Notes: a model not told the origin generated them from the sequence alone. Shown: positions 51,370-62,038, counted from the stretch's first letter. The stretch: DNA of 64,000 bases from Pseudomonadota bacterium (GCA_018814305.1 JAHJAA010000045.1:220807-284806), one strand, 5' to 3'. Made by a program: numbers and translations.

Positions 51370-53352
51370 ATGATCAACATAAACAAACTGACCCTCCAAT
51401 ACGGCAAGAAAGACCTGTTTAAGGACGTCTCCGGTCGCATCAACAGCCAGGACCGGATTGGATTGATCGGGGTCAACGGCACCGGCAAGACAACCCTGCT
51501 CAAAATGATGGTCGGGATAGTCGAGACTGACTTTGGGGTTATAACCAAATCCCGCCATACTACCATCGGCTATCTCCCCCAGGAGATTGCCGACATGCCA
51601 CCGGGCCAGAGCATCTACCAGGAGGCAGAATCGGCCTTTGCGGATTTGCTCGAAATTGAAAAAGAGCTGAACGAACTTAACCGTACCCTTTCCGCCTGCG
51701 ACCCCTCATCTCCGGAAATCGCCGATCTCCTTGAACAACAGGGAGAGCTCCAGCACCAATTGGACCGAGCGGATATCTTCAGCATGCAGGCCCGAATCGA
51801 AAAAGTTCTCCACGGCCTTGGTTTTTCAACCGAGGATTTCAAGCGGGATTGCCACCAATTCAGTGGTGGTTGGATAATGCGCTTGATGCTGGCCAAACTC
51901 CTCCTGGTGAGTCCCGCCTTCCTCCTGCTCGACGAACCGACCAACCACCTTGACATCGAGTCTTTGACCTGGCTTGAGGATTTTCTTAAGGGTTATGGCG
52001 GTGGCCTCATTCTCATCTCCCACGACCGGAGCTTTCTCGATGCCATCTCCACCTCGACCTGGGAACTGAGTCTCGGTCGTCTTACAATTTATAAGGGGAA
52101 TTACACCAAATATCTGGCGGAGAAGGAGGTTCGCATGGAGGTACAACGGGCCGCCTATGGAAACCAGCAGGCCTTGATTCAGCAGACCAAACGTTTCGTG
52201 GAGAAATTTCGGGCCAAATCCACCAAGGCCAGCCAGGTTCAAAGCCGGATCAAGCAACTGGCCAAATTGGATCTCATTGAGCTTGACGAGAGCGACCTGT
52301 CCCTCGCCTTCCGATTCCCTCCAGCCGCCCCGAGCGGGCGGTTGGCCATCGCCGGGGAAAATCTGACCAAGTCCTTCGAAAACAAAACGGTTTTTGACGA
52401 TCTTTCATTTGACCTCCAACGGGGAGACAAGATGGGGATTGTCGGGGTCAACGGGGCTGGAAAATCGACCCTGGTAAAGATGCTGGCCGGTCTCATAAAA
52501 CCCGACCTGGGCCAGATCCGCTCCGGGCACAATGTCATCCTTTCCTATTTCGGCCAGCACCAAGCCCAGGAGCTGCCTCTTGCCATGACGGTCATGGAGG
52601 TCATGATGTCCATCGACTCAGGCAAAACTGTTACCCAACTCCGTTCATTGCTCGGCGCCTTTCTGTTCCGGGGTGATGATGTTGATAAAAAAGTCAGTGT
52701 CCTCTCCGGTGGTGAAAAGAGCCGCCTGGCCCTGGCTAGAATGATAGCCACCCCCGCCAATCTGCTGATCATGGATGAACCGACCAACCACCTGGACATG
52801 GGCTCCCAGGAGATCCTTCAGGAGGCCATGGCCCAGTATGATGGCTCAATCATTGTGGTTTCCCATAACCGCTATTTTGCCGACAGTTTCATTAATAAGG
52901 TTTTGGAGATCAAGTCCGGCAGGGCAACGATATATGACGGCAACATCACCTATTACCTGGAAAAGATTCAAGCGACCCGACAAAAACCAACAGCGGCCAC
53001 CATCATAACAACTCCCCTGGAAGCTACGCCGGAAACACCTGTCAAGACGCGGGGTAAGGAAGCCCGCCAGGTTCAGGCCCACCAGAGAAAGGAACGGAAC
53101 AAACTTCTGGGCTCGTTGCAAAAGAAGGTGACCGAGGCGGAAAAAAAGGTCGAAGCACTGGAACGAACCAAGGAAACCCTGGAATCAATCCTGGCTGATC
53201 CGAATCTCTACCAAGACCAGGAAGCCTTTGGTGAAAAGAGTCGTGAATACAGCACGGTAACCCGCCATCTCGAGAAGGCTTACAGCCAATGGGAAGAGGC
53301 CCAGAGTGAAATTGAACTGCGGGAAAAAGAACTGGAAGATTCCGCTTCTTGA
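51370..53352 (+). CDS. ABC-F family ATPase, Uup-like with C-terminal coiled coil
   Basis: The 660-residue protein has two ABC domains: Walker A GVNGTGKTT and GVNGAGKST, signatures FSGGWIMR and LSGGEKSR, Walker B LLLDEPTNHLDIES and LIMDEPTNHLDMGS. A charged interdomain linker follows the first domain. After about residue 560 a long coiled coil begins (KTRGKEARQVQAHQRKE and AEKKVEALERTKETLE), as in Uup. It is a soluble ribosome-associated or DNA-structure-binding ATPase by family. The frame continues upstream to 51310, but MININKLTLQYG is the usual beginning. No clear ribosome site is seen. Confidence 0.93.
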   Translation: MININKLTLQYGKKDLFKDVSGRINSQDRIGLIGVNGTGKTTLLKMMVGIVETDFGVITKSRHTTIGYLPQEIADMPPGQSIYQEAESAFADLLEIEKELNELNRTLSACDPSSPEIADLLEQQGELQHQLDRADIFSMQARIEKVLHGLGFSTEDFKRDCHQFSGGWIMRLMLAKLLLVSPAFLLLDEPTNHLDIESLTWLEDFLKGYGGGLILISHDRSFLDAISTSTWELSLGRLTIYKGNYTKYLAEKEVRMEVQRAAYGNQQALIQQTKRFVEKFRAKSTKASQVQSRIKQLAKLDLIELDESDLSLAFRFPPAAPSGRLAIAGENLTKSFENKTVFDDLSFDLQRGDKMGIVGVNGAGKSTLVKMLAGLIKPDLGQIRSGHNVILSYFGQHQAQELPLAMTVMEVMMSIDSGKTVTQLRSLLGAFLFRGDDVDKKVSVLSGGEKSRLALARMIATPANLLIMDEPTNHLDMGSQEILQEAMAQYDGSIIVVSHNRYFADSFINKVLEIKSGRATIYDGNITYYLEKIQATRQKPTAATIITTPLEATPETPVKTRGKEARQVQAHQRKERNKLLGSLQKKVTEAEKKVEALERTKETLESILADPNLYQDQEAFGEKSREYSTVTRHLEKAYSQWEEAQSEIELREKELEDSAS

Positions 53353-53461
53353 CCGATTTTCCGTTTATCGATAGAGTGTTGCCAGCAAAGAAGGTCTTGC
53401 CCTTTGCATTCGTGCAAATTCCGACTCAGATCGACTTTTAGATACAATCAGGAACAACCCT

Positions 53462-54505
53462 ATGACCACCTGCATCCGCCATGAGATGGAAGAACGCGAA
53501 GCGCAGTTTCTTTCCCCCCATGCCTCCTTGAGTCGCAACAGCCGCGGCCGTCTCCGGGAAGAGCCCGAATGCGACATCCGCATGGCCTATCAGCGAGATC
53601 GCGACCGGATTATCCACTCCAAAACATTTCGGAGACTCAAGCATAAAACCCAGGTCTTTCTAGCCCCCACCGGCGACCATTACCGGACCCGCCTCACCCA
53701 TGTTCTGGAGGTGGCCCAGATTGCCAGGACCGTATCCGCAGCTCTGAGACTCAATGAAAATCTGGCCGAGGCCATCGCCCTGGCCCATGATCTCGGGCAC
53801 ACCCCCTTCGGCCATGCCGGCGAATCAGTCTTAAACGAACTCCACCCCGGAGGCTTTAAACACTACCTCCAAAGCCTGAGGGTGGTGGATGTCTTGGAAA
53901 AAAAAGGCCGCGGCCTGAATCTAACCCAAGAGGTCCGCGAAGGCATTGTCAAACACTCCAAGGGACGCAAGGCGATCCTCCCCGATGATCTCCACCAGGT
54001 TCCTTCAACTCTTGAGGGCCAACTGGTCCGCCTGTCCGACATCATTGCTTACGTGAATCACGATTTAGATGATGCCATCCGGGCAGAAATCCTCGATGAC
54101 ACCAGTATCCCCACCGACATCACCAATTGCCTGGGACGCCGCCATTCGGAAAGAATCGGGACCATGGTCCGTGATCTCATCATCAACACCGCCAAAACCA
54201 ACGGTGAACGACTGGCCATGAGCCGTCCGGTTCTCACCGCCATAACCGACCTCCGGGCCTTTCTCTATGAAAAGGTTTACGAGGCAAACCGGGTACATAA
54301 CGATTTCATTAAAGCCCAGAAGATCCTCCGTGAACTCTACTATCACTTTCTGGAACATGACGACTTCTTTAATCCCGGGGACGATCCCGACAATGACACC
54401 CCAAGACATCGCAGGGTCTGTGATTTCGTTGCCGGAATGACCGACCACTATGCCTTGGACCTCTACACCAACATATTCTTACCAAAACCATGGAGTGTTA
54501 AATAA
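53462..54505 (+). CDS. Deoxyguanosinetriphosphate triphosphohydrolase-like protein
   Basis: The 347-residue HD-domain protein has RDRIIHSKTFRRLKHKTQVF, RTRLTHVLEVAQIART with the first His, and the HD motif in AHDLGHTPFGHAGE. A later SDIIAYVNHDLDDA carries the last Asp. This is the short dGTPase-like type that removes triphosphate from dNTPs. AGGAA lies eight bases before the ATG. The stop is one base before the valS start (ATG 54507), so the two are cotranscribed. Confidence 0.95.
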   Translation: MTTCIRHEMEEREAQFLSPHASLSRNSRGRLREEPECDIRMAYQRDRDRIIHSKTFRRLKHKTQVFLAPTGDHYRTRLTHVLEVAQIARTVSAALRLNENLAEAIALAHDLGHTPFGHAGESVLNELHPGGFKHYLQSLRVVDVLEKKGRGLNLTQEVREGIVKHSKGRKAILPDDLHQVPSTLEGQLVRLSDIIAYVNHDLDDAIRAEILDDTSIPTDITNCLGRRHSERIGTMVRDLIINTAKTNGERLAMSRPVLTAITDLRAFLYEKVYEANRVHNDFIKAQKILRELYYHFLEHDDFFNPGDDPDNDTPRHRRVCDFVAGMTDHYALDLYTNIFLPKPWSVK

Positions 54506-54506
54506 A

Positions 54507-57188
54507 ATGACTGATTCACCCTCCGATCGGCCGTCCCGGACGGAATTGGCCAAGGCCTACGAATTCAACGAGGTAGAACAAAAATGGTCCTCCATCTGGC
54601 AGGACCAGAATACCTTTGCCGCGACCATGGTTCCCGGCAAAAAATCCTTTGCCATCGTGATCCCGCCTCCCAATGTCACCGGGGTACTTCATGTGGGCCA
54701 CGCCTTAAACAATACCCTGCAAGACGTCCTGGTGCGTTACCACCGAATGCTCGGTGAAAACACCGTCTGGATCCCCGGGACCGACCACGCCGGCATTGCC
54801 ACCCAGAACGTGGTTGAGCGACAGCTGGCCACCGAGGGAAAATCCCGCCATGATATTGGTCGTGACGCCTTCATTGATCGGGTCTGGGCCTGGCGGCAGG
54901 ATAAGGGCGGTACCATTATCAACCAACTGAAAAGATTGGGCTGTTCGTGCGACTGGCAACGGGAACGCTTCACCATGGATGAAGGACTCTCACAGGCGGT
55001 GCGCGAGGTCTTTGTTAAACTCTTCCACGAAGGACTGATCTATAAGGGTGACTATATCGTCAACTGGTGCCCCCGGTGTCATACCGCCCTGGCCGACGAT
55101 GAGGTCGAGCATGAAACGACCGATGGTAAGCTCTACCATCTCCGCTATCCATTTGCCGATGGCAACGGACACCTGGTGGTGGCCACCACCCGCCCGGAAA
55201 CCATGCTGGGCGATACCGGGGTAGCGGTTCATCCTGAAGATGAACGATTCCATGGCATGAAGGATCGATCGGTCCGCCTACCCCTGACCGATCGGGAAAT
55301 CCCCCTGGTCTACGATACCCATGTCCAACGAGAATTTGGCACCGGAGCCCTGAAAGTTACTCCCGCCCATGACCGCGATGATTATGAAATCGGCCTGCGC
55401 CATGATCTGCCACGGCTTAAGGTCATGGACCAAAACGGGATCATGAACGAGGCAGCTGGCAGTTATGCCGGCCTTGATCGATTCGTCTGTCGTAAAAAGA
55501 TTGTCGAAGACCTCGAAACCCAGGGCTTTCTGGACAAGATCGAACCATATCAACATGGGGTCGGTCACTGTTACCGCTGCCATACCGTGGTCGAACCCAC
55601 CACTTCGAAACAGTGGTTCGTCTCGGTTCGTCCCTTGGCCGATCGTGCCACTGAGGCCGTCCGTGAAGGTCGAGTCGTCCTTCATCCCAAAACCTGGTAC
55701 AACACTTATTATCATTGGATGGACAATATCCGTGACTGGTGTATCTCGCGTCAGATCTGGTGGGGACATCGGATACCGGCCTGGACCTGCAGCGGTTGTG
55801 GAGAACTGATTGTCTCCACCGATGAACCAGCCGTCTGCCCAAAATGCAAATCAGGCGAGTTGACCCAGGAAACCGATGTTCTGGATACCTGGTTCTCATC
55901 GGCCCTCTGGCCTTTTTCCACACTGGGCTGGCCGGAGAAGACCCTGGAATTAGCCACTTTCTACCCCACCTCGGTGTTGATCACAAGCTTTGACATCCTT
56001 TTCTTCTGGGTCGCCCGCATGATGATGATGGGCCTCCATTGCATGGACGAAGTCCCCTTTCGGGACGTCTATCTCCACGCCCTAGTCCGGGATAAACACG
56101 GCAAGAAGATGTCAAAATCGACGGGCAACGTCATTGATCCCCTGGAGGTTATGGCCACCTACGGAACCGATGCCATGCGCTTCACCCTCGCTGCCTTTGC
56201 CGCCCAGGGCCGGGAAATCCGGCTCGACGAAGACCGGATTGAGGGATACCGTCATTTCATCAATAAGCTGTGGAATGCGGCCCGCTTTGCCATGATGCAC
56301 CTTACCGATGTTGAAGAGATAAAGGCCGAAACAATCCAGCCCGCCGAGCTCGGTCTGGCCAACCGCTGGATTCTCAGCCGAGCCAACCGGGCGGTAATCG
56401 AGTTAAGAAAGGCCCTCGATGAGTACCGGTTCAATGATGCCGCCTCTACCTTGTACCAATTCATCTGGCACGAATTCTGTGACTGGTATCTGGAATGGAT
56501 TAAACCAGATCTCTATGGTTCCGAAGTTTTGGCCAAGGAGCAGAGCAGGATGGTGCTGGCCGTGGTCCTCGAAACGGTGCTGAAACTGATCCATCCCTTC
56601 ACCCCCTTTGTGACGGAAGAGATCTGGAGTGTCCTCCCGGGTGAACGGCAATGTCTGATGCTTGAACCCTTCCCAGAAAACACCCCGTCCTGGGATGATC
56701 CGGAAATTGAGCGAAAAACGGAACTGCTGATGGGGGTAATCGGCGGAGTTCGTAACATCCGCAGTGAAATGATGGTACATCCCTCGGCGGAAATTGAAAT
56801 AATCCTGATCTGTCATGATCTGGCGACCATGACCATCCTTGAGGAAGAACAACAAACCCTCACCGGATTGACCAGGGCCGGAAAAATCTACATCCACGAA
56901 AATGGAACCCGCCCCCAGGGGTCGGCAGCCAGCATTTTTCAGAATATCGAGATTTATGTTCCCATGAAGGGCCTGGTGGACGTGGCCAAGGAAACTGCCA
57001 GACTTGAGCGGGACGGCGCCAAAATCCTCAAGGATCTGGAACGAACCGAAGCAAAACTGAACAACCGTAAATTCCTTGATAACGCCCCGCCTGAGATCAT
57101 TGACAAAGAGCGGGAAAAACAGGGGGGACTGCAAGTCACCCTCGACAAGATCAAAGAAAGCATGAAGCGGCTTGCCGAACTGGGCTAA
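54507..57188 (+). CDS. valS: Valyl-tRNA synthetase
   Basis: The 893-residue class I synthetase has PPPNVTGVLHVGHALNN (HIGH motif as HVGH), the zinc-like CPRCHTALADDE segment, an editing domain with TRPETMLGDTGVAV, and KMSKSTGNVIDPLE. It ends in a coiled-coil arm (ETARLERDGAKILKDLERTE). It charges tRNA-Val and edits Thr. ATG 54507 is chosen because the frame upstream lies inside the dGTPase-like gene. It is the second gene of that operon; a stem-loop follows the stop. Confidence 0.97.
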   Translation: MTDSPSDRPSRTELAKAYEFNEVEQKWSSIWQDQNTFAATMVPGKKSFAIVIPPPNVTGVLHVGHALNNTLQDVLVRYHRMLGENTVWIPGTDHAGIATQNVVERQLATEGKSRHDIGRDAFIDRVWAWRQDKGGTIINQLKRLGCSCDWQRERFTMDEGLSQAVREVFVKLFHEGLIYKGDYIVNWCPRCHTALADDEVEHETTDGKLYHLRYPFADGNGHLVVATTRPETMLGDTGVAVHPEDERFHGMKDRSVRLPLTDREIPLVYDTHVQREFGTGALKVTPAHDRDDYEIGLRHDLPRLKVMDQNGIMNEAAGSYAGLDRFVCRKKIVEDLETQGFLDKIEPYQHGVGHCYRCHTVVEPTTSKQWFVSVRPLADRATEAVREGRVVLHPKTWYNTYYHWMDNIRDWCISRQIWWGHRIPAWTCSGCGELIVSTDEPAVCPKCKSGELTQETDVLDTWFSSALWPFSTLGWPEKTLELATFYPTSVLITSFDILFFWVARMMMMGLHCMDEVPFRDVYLHALVRDKHGKKMSKSTGNVIDPLEVMATYGTDAMRFTLAAFAAQGREIRLDEDRIEGYRHFINKLWNAARFAMMHLTDVEEIKAETIQPAELGLANRWILSRANRAVIELRKALDEYRFNDAASTLYQFIWHEFCDWYLEWIKPDLYGSEVLAKEQSRMVLAVVLETVLKLIHPFTPFVTEEIWSVLPGERQCLMLEPFPENTPSWDDPEIERKTELLMGVIGGVRNIRSEMMVHPSAEIEIILICHDLATMTILEEEQQTLTGLTRAGKIYIHENGTRPQGSAASIFQNIEIYVPMKGLVDVAKETARLERDGAKILKDLERTEAKLNNRKFLDNAPPEIIDKEREKQGGLQVTLDKIKESMKRLAELG

Positions 57189-57204
57189 AAACCAATTCTG
57201 GCTG

Positions 57205-57243
57205 GGGATGTGCCAATCCTGATTCAACGGGTTGGCACATCCC
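57205..57243 (+). terminator. Stem-loop after valS
   Basis: GGGATGTGCCAA (57205-57216) pairs perfectly with TTGGCACATCCC (57232-57243) across a 15-base loop. There is no long T-run after it, so termination may be weak. It lies 17 bases after the valS stop. Confidence 0.6.
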
Positions 57244-57389
57244 TTATCCGCTTTGTCCTCATTACCTTCCGGTTTTCCACCGCCCTCCCCCCGACCATCA
57301 GCATTCTTTTTTTGACTTTAGCCGAGACCGCAGACTATGATTTGTTAATGATCTTCATTTTCCAGGACATTTTCCTTCCGGGGTAAATT

Positions 57390-60308
57390 TTGGATAGTCG
57401 GCTCCTAAAATTCATACTGTTCCTTGCGGTAATCACAATCCTTGCTCTCGCGGGTCTGATGATCGGCACCCTCCATCCTGCCTATCGTTTTTTTATTGTT
57501 CAGGAAGCTGAAAACCAAGCGATCCAAATTGCCCGTCACCTGGTTCCTGAGATTAATCAATCAGGACCTCTCCTCCGCCGGGAAGATCTCCCTAAAAATT
57601 TTGATACCCTCATTCAAAAAGCACTCCGTGATTTCAACATCCCGAAGGTCAGTATCTTTGACGCCTCCGGCCTGATTATTTTCAGTTCGGATAACAGAGA
57701 ACTGGGGACCCGAAACACCAATGAATATTTTCAAAATGTGATTGCCCAAGGCCAGATTACAACCAGGGTGGTTGTAAAAAACTCGACCACGATGGATGGC
57801 CTGATAAGTTCGAGAAATGTGGTTGAGACCTACGTGCCTCTCCTGGCAAATAATAATTTTGTCGGTGCCTTTGAGATCTATTACGACATTTCACAACAGC
57901 AGCATGAACTATGGAGCATTCTTTATCGCTTTCTCTTAACCATACTGCCCGTGGTTATCCTGATGATCGGCCTCATGGTTTTCTTTTTTATCAGAGCGGA
58001 AAAATTAATCCGCAACCATTTCAAAGAAAAAGAAAAAGAACTGGCCATCTCTGAGACCCGCTATCGTGAACTTGTTGAGAACGCAAAATGCATCATGATC
58101 AAAAGAGATAGCGACGGGAACATCACTTTTTTTAATGAATTTACCCAGGAGTACTTCGGCTATAAAGAGCAGGAAGTGTTGGGCCGAAACATGGTAGAAA
58201 CCCTAATGCCCGAGATCGAATCTACCGGACGCAATCTTCGTGACCACTTCTTTACCATAGATCGGAGCGGTGAAGACATCCTCTCGACGGTCTGTGAATG
58301 CACCCTTAAAAACGGTGATCTGGTCTGGGTTAACTGGACCAACAAAGTCCTGTTGAACAGCGATGGGACCCCCAACGGGTCACTTTGCATCGGTACCGAC
58401 ATCACCAGCCATCGGTTGGCTGAACAGGCCCTGAGGGAAAGTGAAAGCCGATACAGCAGCATGTTCGAAGACAATAAATCAATCATGCTGTTGATTGATC
58501 CTGAATCCGGTGACATCCGTGATGCCAATCCAGCCGCCTGTTCATTTTATGGGTACTCCAACGACAAATTGACTCGGCTGAATCTTCGTGAATTAACGGT
58601 AGGGAGTCTGGGGCCACAAAGTGATTCTATCCCGGAGATTATCAACCACGGCAAACATTACAGTTCTCTCACTCACAAGATGGCCAATGGGGAACTGCGA
58701 TATGTTGAATGCTTCACCAGCCCCATATCCTTTCACCGGGAGACCATGCTGTACTCGATCATCCATGACATCACCGATCGAAGACGAATGGAACAGCAAC
58801 TCCAGAAGAGCAAAGATGAGTGGGAGAGGACTTTTGATTCGATCTCGGATGCCATCACTATTCTGGATAAAAATCTGAAGGTCATCAGAGCCAACTGGGC
58901 CACGGCAAGACTTGACAATAGCGAACCCAGAAAAATTATCGGACGCTCCTGCCATGAAATATTTTATGGGAAAGATACCGCCTGTCAAATTTGTCCTGCG
59001 CTGGAGACCCTTAATGACCACAAAGTGCATTCCAATGAACTCACCAATGATCATCTGGACAAAATATTTCTAGTGACAACCTCGCCAATTCTGGACAACA
59101 CCGGGGGCTTAAAGGGAATAGTCCATGTGGCCAAGGATATTACCGAACAGAAACACATGGAAGCTCGAATCCGGCAATCCCAGAAAATGGATGCCATCGG
59201 GACCCTGGCCGGCGGGGTTGCCCATGACTTCAATAATATCCTGGCGGCCATTCTCGGCTTCTCAGGGCTAATCAAGGCCGAAGTCCCCCCCGATAGTTCC
59301 GTCGCAGCCAATATTGACAAGGTTTTAACGGCAGGATGGCGGGCCAAGGAGATGGTCAAACAGATCCTCTCTTTCAGCCGTAAAACCGAACATCAGCGGG
59401 CCATTGTTCAAATCCATCTCATTGTCAAAGAAGCCCTCAAGTTCCTGCGGGGCTCAATCCCTACAACCATCGAGATCAAACAGGATATCGATGGCAACTG
59501 CGGTTGGACTCTGGCCGATCCAACCCAGATTTATCAGTTGATCATCAATCTCTGTACCAATGGTTTTCACGCCATGGAAGATAAAGGGGGGACCCTGACC
59601 GTGGCCATGCACCAGATCGTAATATCAGCCAAAAAAACTCCACCGATCAAAAAAATGCCCCCGGGGCCATATATCATGCTCACGGTCTCTGATACCGGCC
59701 ATGGCATGGATAAAAAAATTCAGGAGAGAATTTTCGATCCCTACTTCACCACCAAGGATAAAGGCAAAGGAACCGGTCTAGGTCTGGCCATTGTTCAGGG
59801 GATTGTCCAGAATCATGAGGGCTTTATCATGCTCACAAGTTCCCCGGGGCAGGGCAGCACCTTTGACATTTATTTACCTGCCGAATCATCCTCGGAGCCC
59901 CCTCCCCAAGCGACCACCCTCATCAATAAATACCTGCAAGGCCACGGTAGAATTATGTTCGTTGATGATGAAGAACAGTTGACTGAAATGAGCAAAAAGA
60001 TCCTCAGTCGATACGGCTATACAATCACCACCTTCACTTCAAGCAAGATCGCCCTGGAGGCCTTCCGCAATGCACCCACTGACTTCGATATGATTATTAC
60101 CGACATGACCATGCCCGAATTAACCGGGGCCGACTTGGTCCGACAGATTCTTGAAATCAGGCCGGAAATCCCGTGCATCATGTGTACCGGCTACAGTGAG
60201 TCAATTGATGAACAAAAAGCCAAGGAAATCGGGATCAAGGCCTTCTTTTTAAAACCAATTGACGATATCGCTCTCGCCAAGACCATGAAAGAACTACTCA
60301 ATGGATAA
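57390..60308 (+). CDS. Hybrid sensor histidine kinase with three PAS domains and receiver
   Basis: The 972-residue protein has membrane segments near 7-27 and 183-203 around a sensor domain, three PAS regions (about 222-345, 352-465, 475-590), HisKA with His612 in GGVAHDFNNILAAILG, HATPase (INLCTNGFHAM, GTGLGLAI) and a C-terminal receiver with Asp905 in MIITDMTMP. The third PAS carries a CQIC pair (TACQICPALETL), a possible redox or metal site. The start is TTG at 57390, with GGGG about 11 bases upstream. The lipoprotein gene overlaps the stop by eight bases, so the two belong together. The signal is unknown. Confidence 0.94.
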   Translation: MDSRLLKFILFLAVITILALAGLMIGTLHPAYRFFIVQEAENQAIQIARHLVPEINQSGPLLRREDLPKNFDTLIQKALRDFNIPKVSIFDASGLIIFSSDNRELGTRNTNEYFQNVIAQGQITTRVVVKNSTTMDGLISSRNVVETYVPLLANNNFVGAFEIYYDISQQQHELWSILYRFLLTILPVVILMIGLMVFFFIRAEKLIRNHFKEKEKELAISETRYRELVENAKCIMIKRDSDGNITFFNEFTQEYFGYKEQEVLGRNMVETLMPEIESTGRNLRDHFFTIDRSGEDILSTVCECTLKNGDLVWVNWTNKVLLNSDGTPNGSLCIGTDITSHRLAEQALRESESRYSSMFEDNKSIMLLIDPESGDIRDANPAACSFYGYSNDKLTRLNLRELTVGSLGPQSDSIPEIINHGKHYSSLTHKMANGELRYVECFTSPISFHRETMLYSIIHDITDRRRMEQQLQKSKDEWERTFDSISDAITILDKNLKVIRANWATARLDNSEPRKIIGRSCHEIFYGKDTACQICPALETLNDHKVHSNELTNDHLDKIFLVTTSPILDNTGGLKGIVHVAKDITEQKHMEARIRQSQKMDAIGTLAGGVAHDFNNILAAILGFSGLIKAEVPPDSSVAANIDKVLTAGWRAKEMVKQILSFSRKTEHQRAIVQIHLIVKEALKFLRGSIPTTIEIKQDIDGNCGWTLADPTQIYQLIINLCTNGFHAMEDKGGTLTVAMHQIVISAKKTPPIKKMPPGPYIMLTVSDTGHGMDKKIQERIFDPYFTTKDKGKGTGLGLAIVQGIVQNHEGFIMLTSSPGQGSTFDIYLPAESSSEPPPQATTLINKYLQGHGRIMFVDDEEQLTEMSKKILSRYGYTITTFTSSKIALEAFRNAPTDFDMIITDMTMPELTGADLVRQILEIRPEIPCIMCTGYSESIDEQKAKEIGIKAFFLKPIDDIALAKTMKELLNG

Positions 60309-61308
60309 AATGATCCATAAGAGACAATATATGCTGTTCAAATCAAATACCTTTCAACTCCTGCTTTGCCTGCTGCTGACCCTCTCCGGTTGTGCCGGAA
60401 TAGGGAGCCAAACCAGCGGGAATCAAGAAATGACTATCTATGGCGCGCCCAAGAATGATGACTCTCTCTATTCCCGTTTCGCTCCACTGGTTCGAGCCAT
60501 TGGAACCGAGGCAGCCTATAACCGGATCGGCAAGGTCTCAGCCATTATCAATAATGACCAAGATGATTTCAAACTGGTTATAGACCCGAGGTTTCCGGTC
60601 TATTATGTTCAAAAACAGGACTTTATTTCAGCGCGTGGCGCCTCCTACACCAATCTCATCTACCGGGTACATTTTTCCGAAGTCCCCTTCTATCACTTGA
60701 CCAGTGGCGCAAACGTCGGTCTGCTGATTTATCTTACGCTCAATGATCAAAATCAGCCGGTTCTGGTGACAACCCTGCATACCTGTGGATGTTACCTTGC
60801 AATCGTCCCGACCTCCTATTTGCCGGCTGATGCCCTTCCGAATAATTGGAACCCAACACTTCAGAACGTTTACGGAGAATCCCTTCCCGGCGTTCTTGAT
60901 TATGGATTAAGGGAGGATTTAAAGGTATTGGTTGATTTACGGGCTGCGACCCACCGGGTAACCGATATCAGGTTAATTCAAGCAAATGAAACACCTCAAG
61001 GATTCCAACAATCGGTTATGCTTGAACCAATGGACTCTCTGAACAGCATTCCTCTGCAGGATCAAAAAATATCATTTTTCGAAACGAGTGGTTTCAGGAA
61101 GGGGTATGTCAAAGGAAGTCACAAGCCTTTTGAAATGTTGTTGATGGGTTGGTGGGCGCTCGATCCCCTCATAGGCGAAGACAAAGCGCTGGGACCTTAC
61201 CAAAATACCGGGACACACATGTATACCAGCCTGAAATTCTGGGCCAGACAAAATAGTGATATCTGGGACTTCCCAACCTTTTTGACGTATTGGGGGTGGC
61301 GGCTCTGA
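60301..61308 (+). CDS. Lipoprotein of unknown function, coupled to the hybrid kinase
   Basis: The 335-residue protein has a lipobox (LTLSGC, Cys at about 31) and a body that I do not recognise. Notable features are LHTCGCYLAIVPTSYLPADA, PFYHLTSGANVGLLIYL and TYWGWRL at the end, with many aromatics. Three possible starts lie within 11 codons (ATG 60301 overlaps the kinase stop). The eight-base overlap links it to the kinase as a likely partner, perhaps an envelope sensor or target. That inference rests on position only. Confidence 0.72.
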   Translation: MDKMIHKRQYMLFKSNTFQLLLCLLLTLSGCAGIGSQTSGNQEMTIYGAPKNDDSLYSRFAPLVRAIGTEAAYNRIGKVSAIINNDQDDFKLVIDPRFPVYYVQKQDFISARGASYTNLIYRVHFSEVPFYHLTSGANVGLLIYLTLNDQNQPVLVTTLHTCGCYLAIVPTSYLPADALPNNWNPTLQNVYGESLPGVLDYGLREDLKVLVDLRAATHRVTDIRLIQANETPQGFQQSVMLEPMDSLNSIPLQDQKISFFETSGFRKGYVKGSHKPFEMLLMGWWALDPLIGEDKALGPYQNTGTHMYTSLKFWARQNSDIWDFPTFLTYWGWRL

Positions 61309-61432
61309 TGAAGAGATGACTCTCCATTTTGAATTCGGATAACAACTGAACTGACGCACATTTAACAAAACCCGAGAAAAACCCCTGGATTTGAAAAGAG
61401 ATTAGAAGGCATGATGACGCTTGAAAGAAAAG

Positions 61433-62038
61433 TCAAACTGAGAATTGGTTGATCAACCGTTCGACCTGGAGGAGTGTTTCCTCCCAGAGGCCGCTGTTAT
61501 CAATAACATAATCGGCCTGAGCCACCTTATCCTTCAAATCAAACTGGGCCGCCAAGACCTTTTCAGCCTCATTCACCGAAATACCATCTCGCTTGACAAG
61601 CCTCATGATCTGGACTTCCTTTTCAACGAAAACCACAACAACCTTGGAAAAATCTCCCTGCCACCTTGCTTCATACAATAGAGGAACCTCAACAACCACC
61701 AATCCAGAGGCTGAATCAGACAAAAGGTCGATCTGCTGATGGATCATTCTCCGGACCAGAGGGTGAATAAGTCGATTAACCGTTGCCCTAATTCCGTCGT
61801 CATGGAAGATGGCCTTACGTAATCGGGAACGGTTCACTGAACCATCAGAATTAAAAAACCGGGCGCCGAATGCATTCGCAAGTGCACGCCAACCGTCCTG
61901 ATCCGGTTCCAGTAGTTGCCGGGCAATTTGATCGGCATCGATCACCGGCACACCTGCGGCTCTGAAATGTTCGGCAATAGTGCTTTTACCGGAGGCAATA
62001 CCACCGGTTAAACCGATTCGCTGCATGGTCTTCATCAT
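61433..62038 (-). CDS. coaE: Dephospho-CoA kinase
   Basis: The 201-residue kinase has P-loop GLTGGIASGKST, VIDADQIARQLL, a lid region LRKAIFHDDGIR, and VVEVPLLYEA followed by VVVFVEKEVQ. It phosphorylates dephospho-CoA in the last step of coenzyme A synthesis; coaBC is elsewhere in the window. The ATG at 62038 overlaps the stop of the RluD gene by four bases (ATGA). A start at ATG 62026 is also possible and fits the family start (MQRIGLTGG). Confidence 0.95.
   Translation of the reverse strand: MMKTMQRIGLTGGIASGKSTIAEHFRAAGVPVIDADQIARQLLEPDQDGWRALANAFGARFFNSDGSVNRSRLRKAIFHDDGIRATVNRLIHPLVRRMIHQQIDLLSDSASGLVVVEVPLLYEARWQGDFSKVVVVFVEKEVQIMRLVKRDGISVNEAEKVLAAQFDLKDKVAQADYVIDNSGLWEETLLQVERLINQFSV

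Noticed and set aside
56403..57227. 274-codon reverse frame opposite the 3' end of valS
   Set aside because: It is antisense to valS, whose motifs and length are complete; the product shows no recognisable domain.
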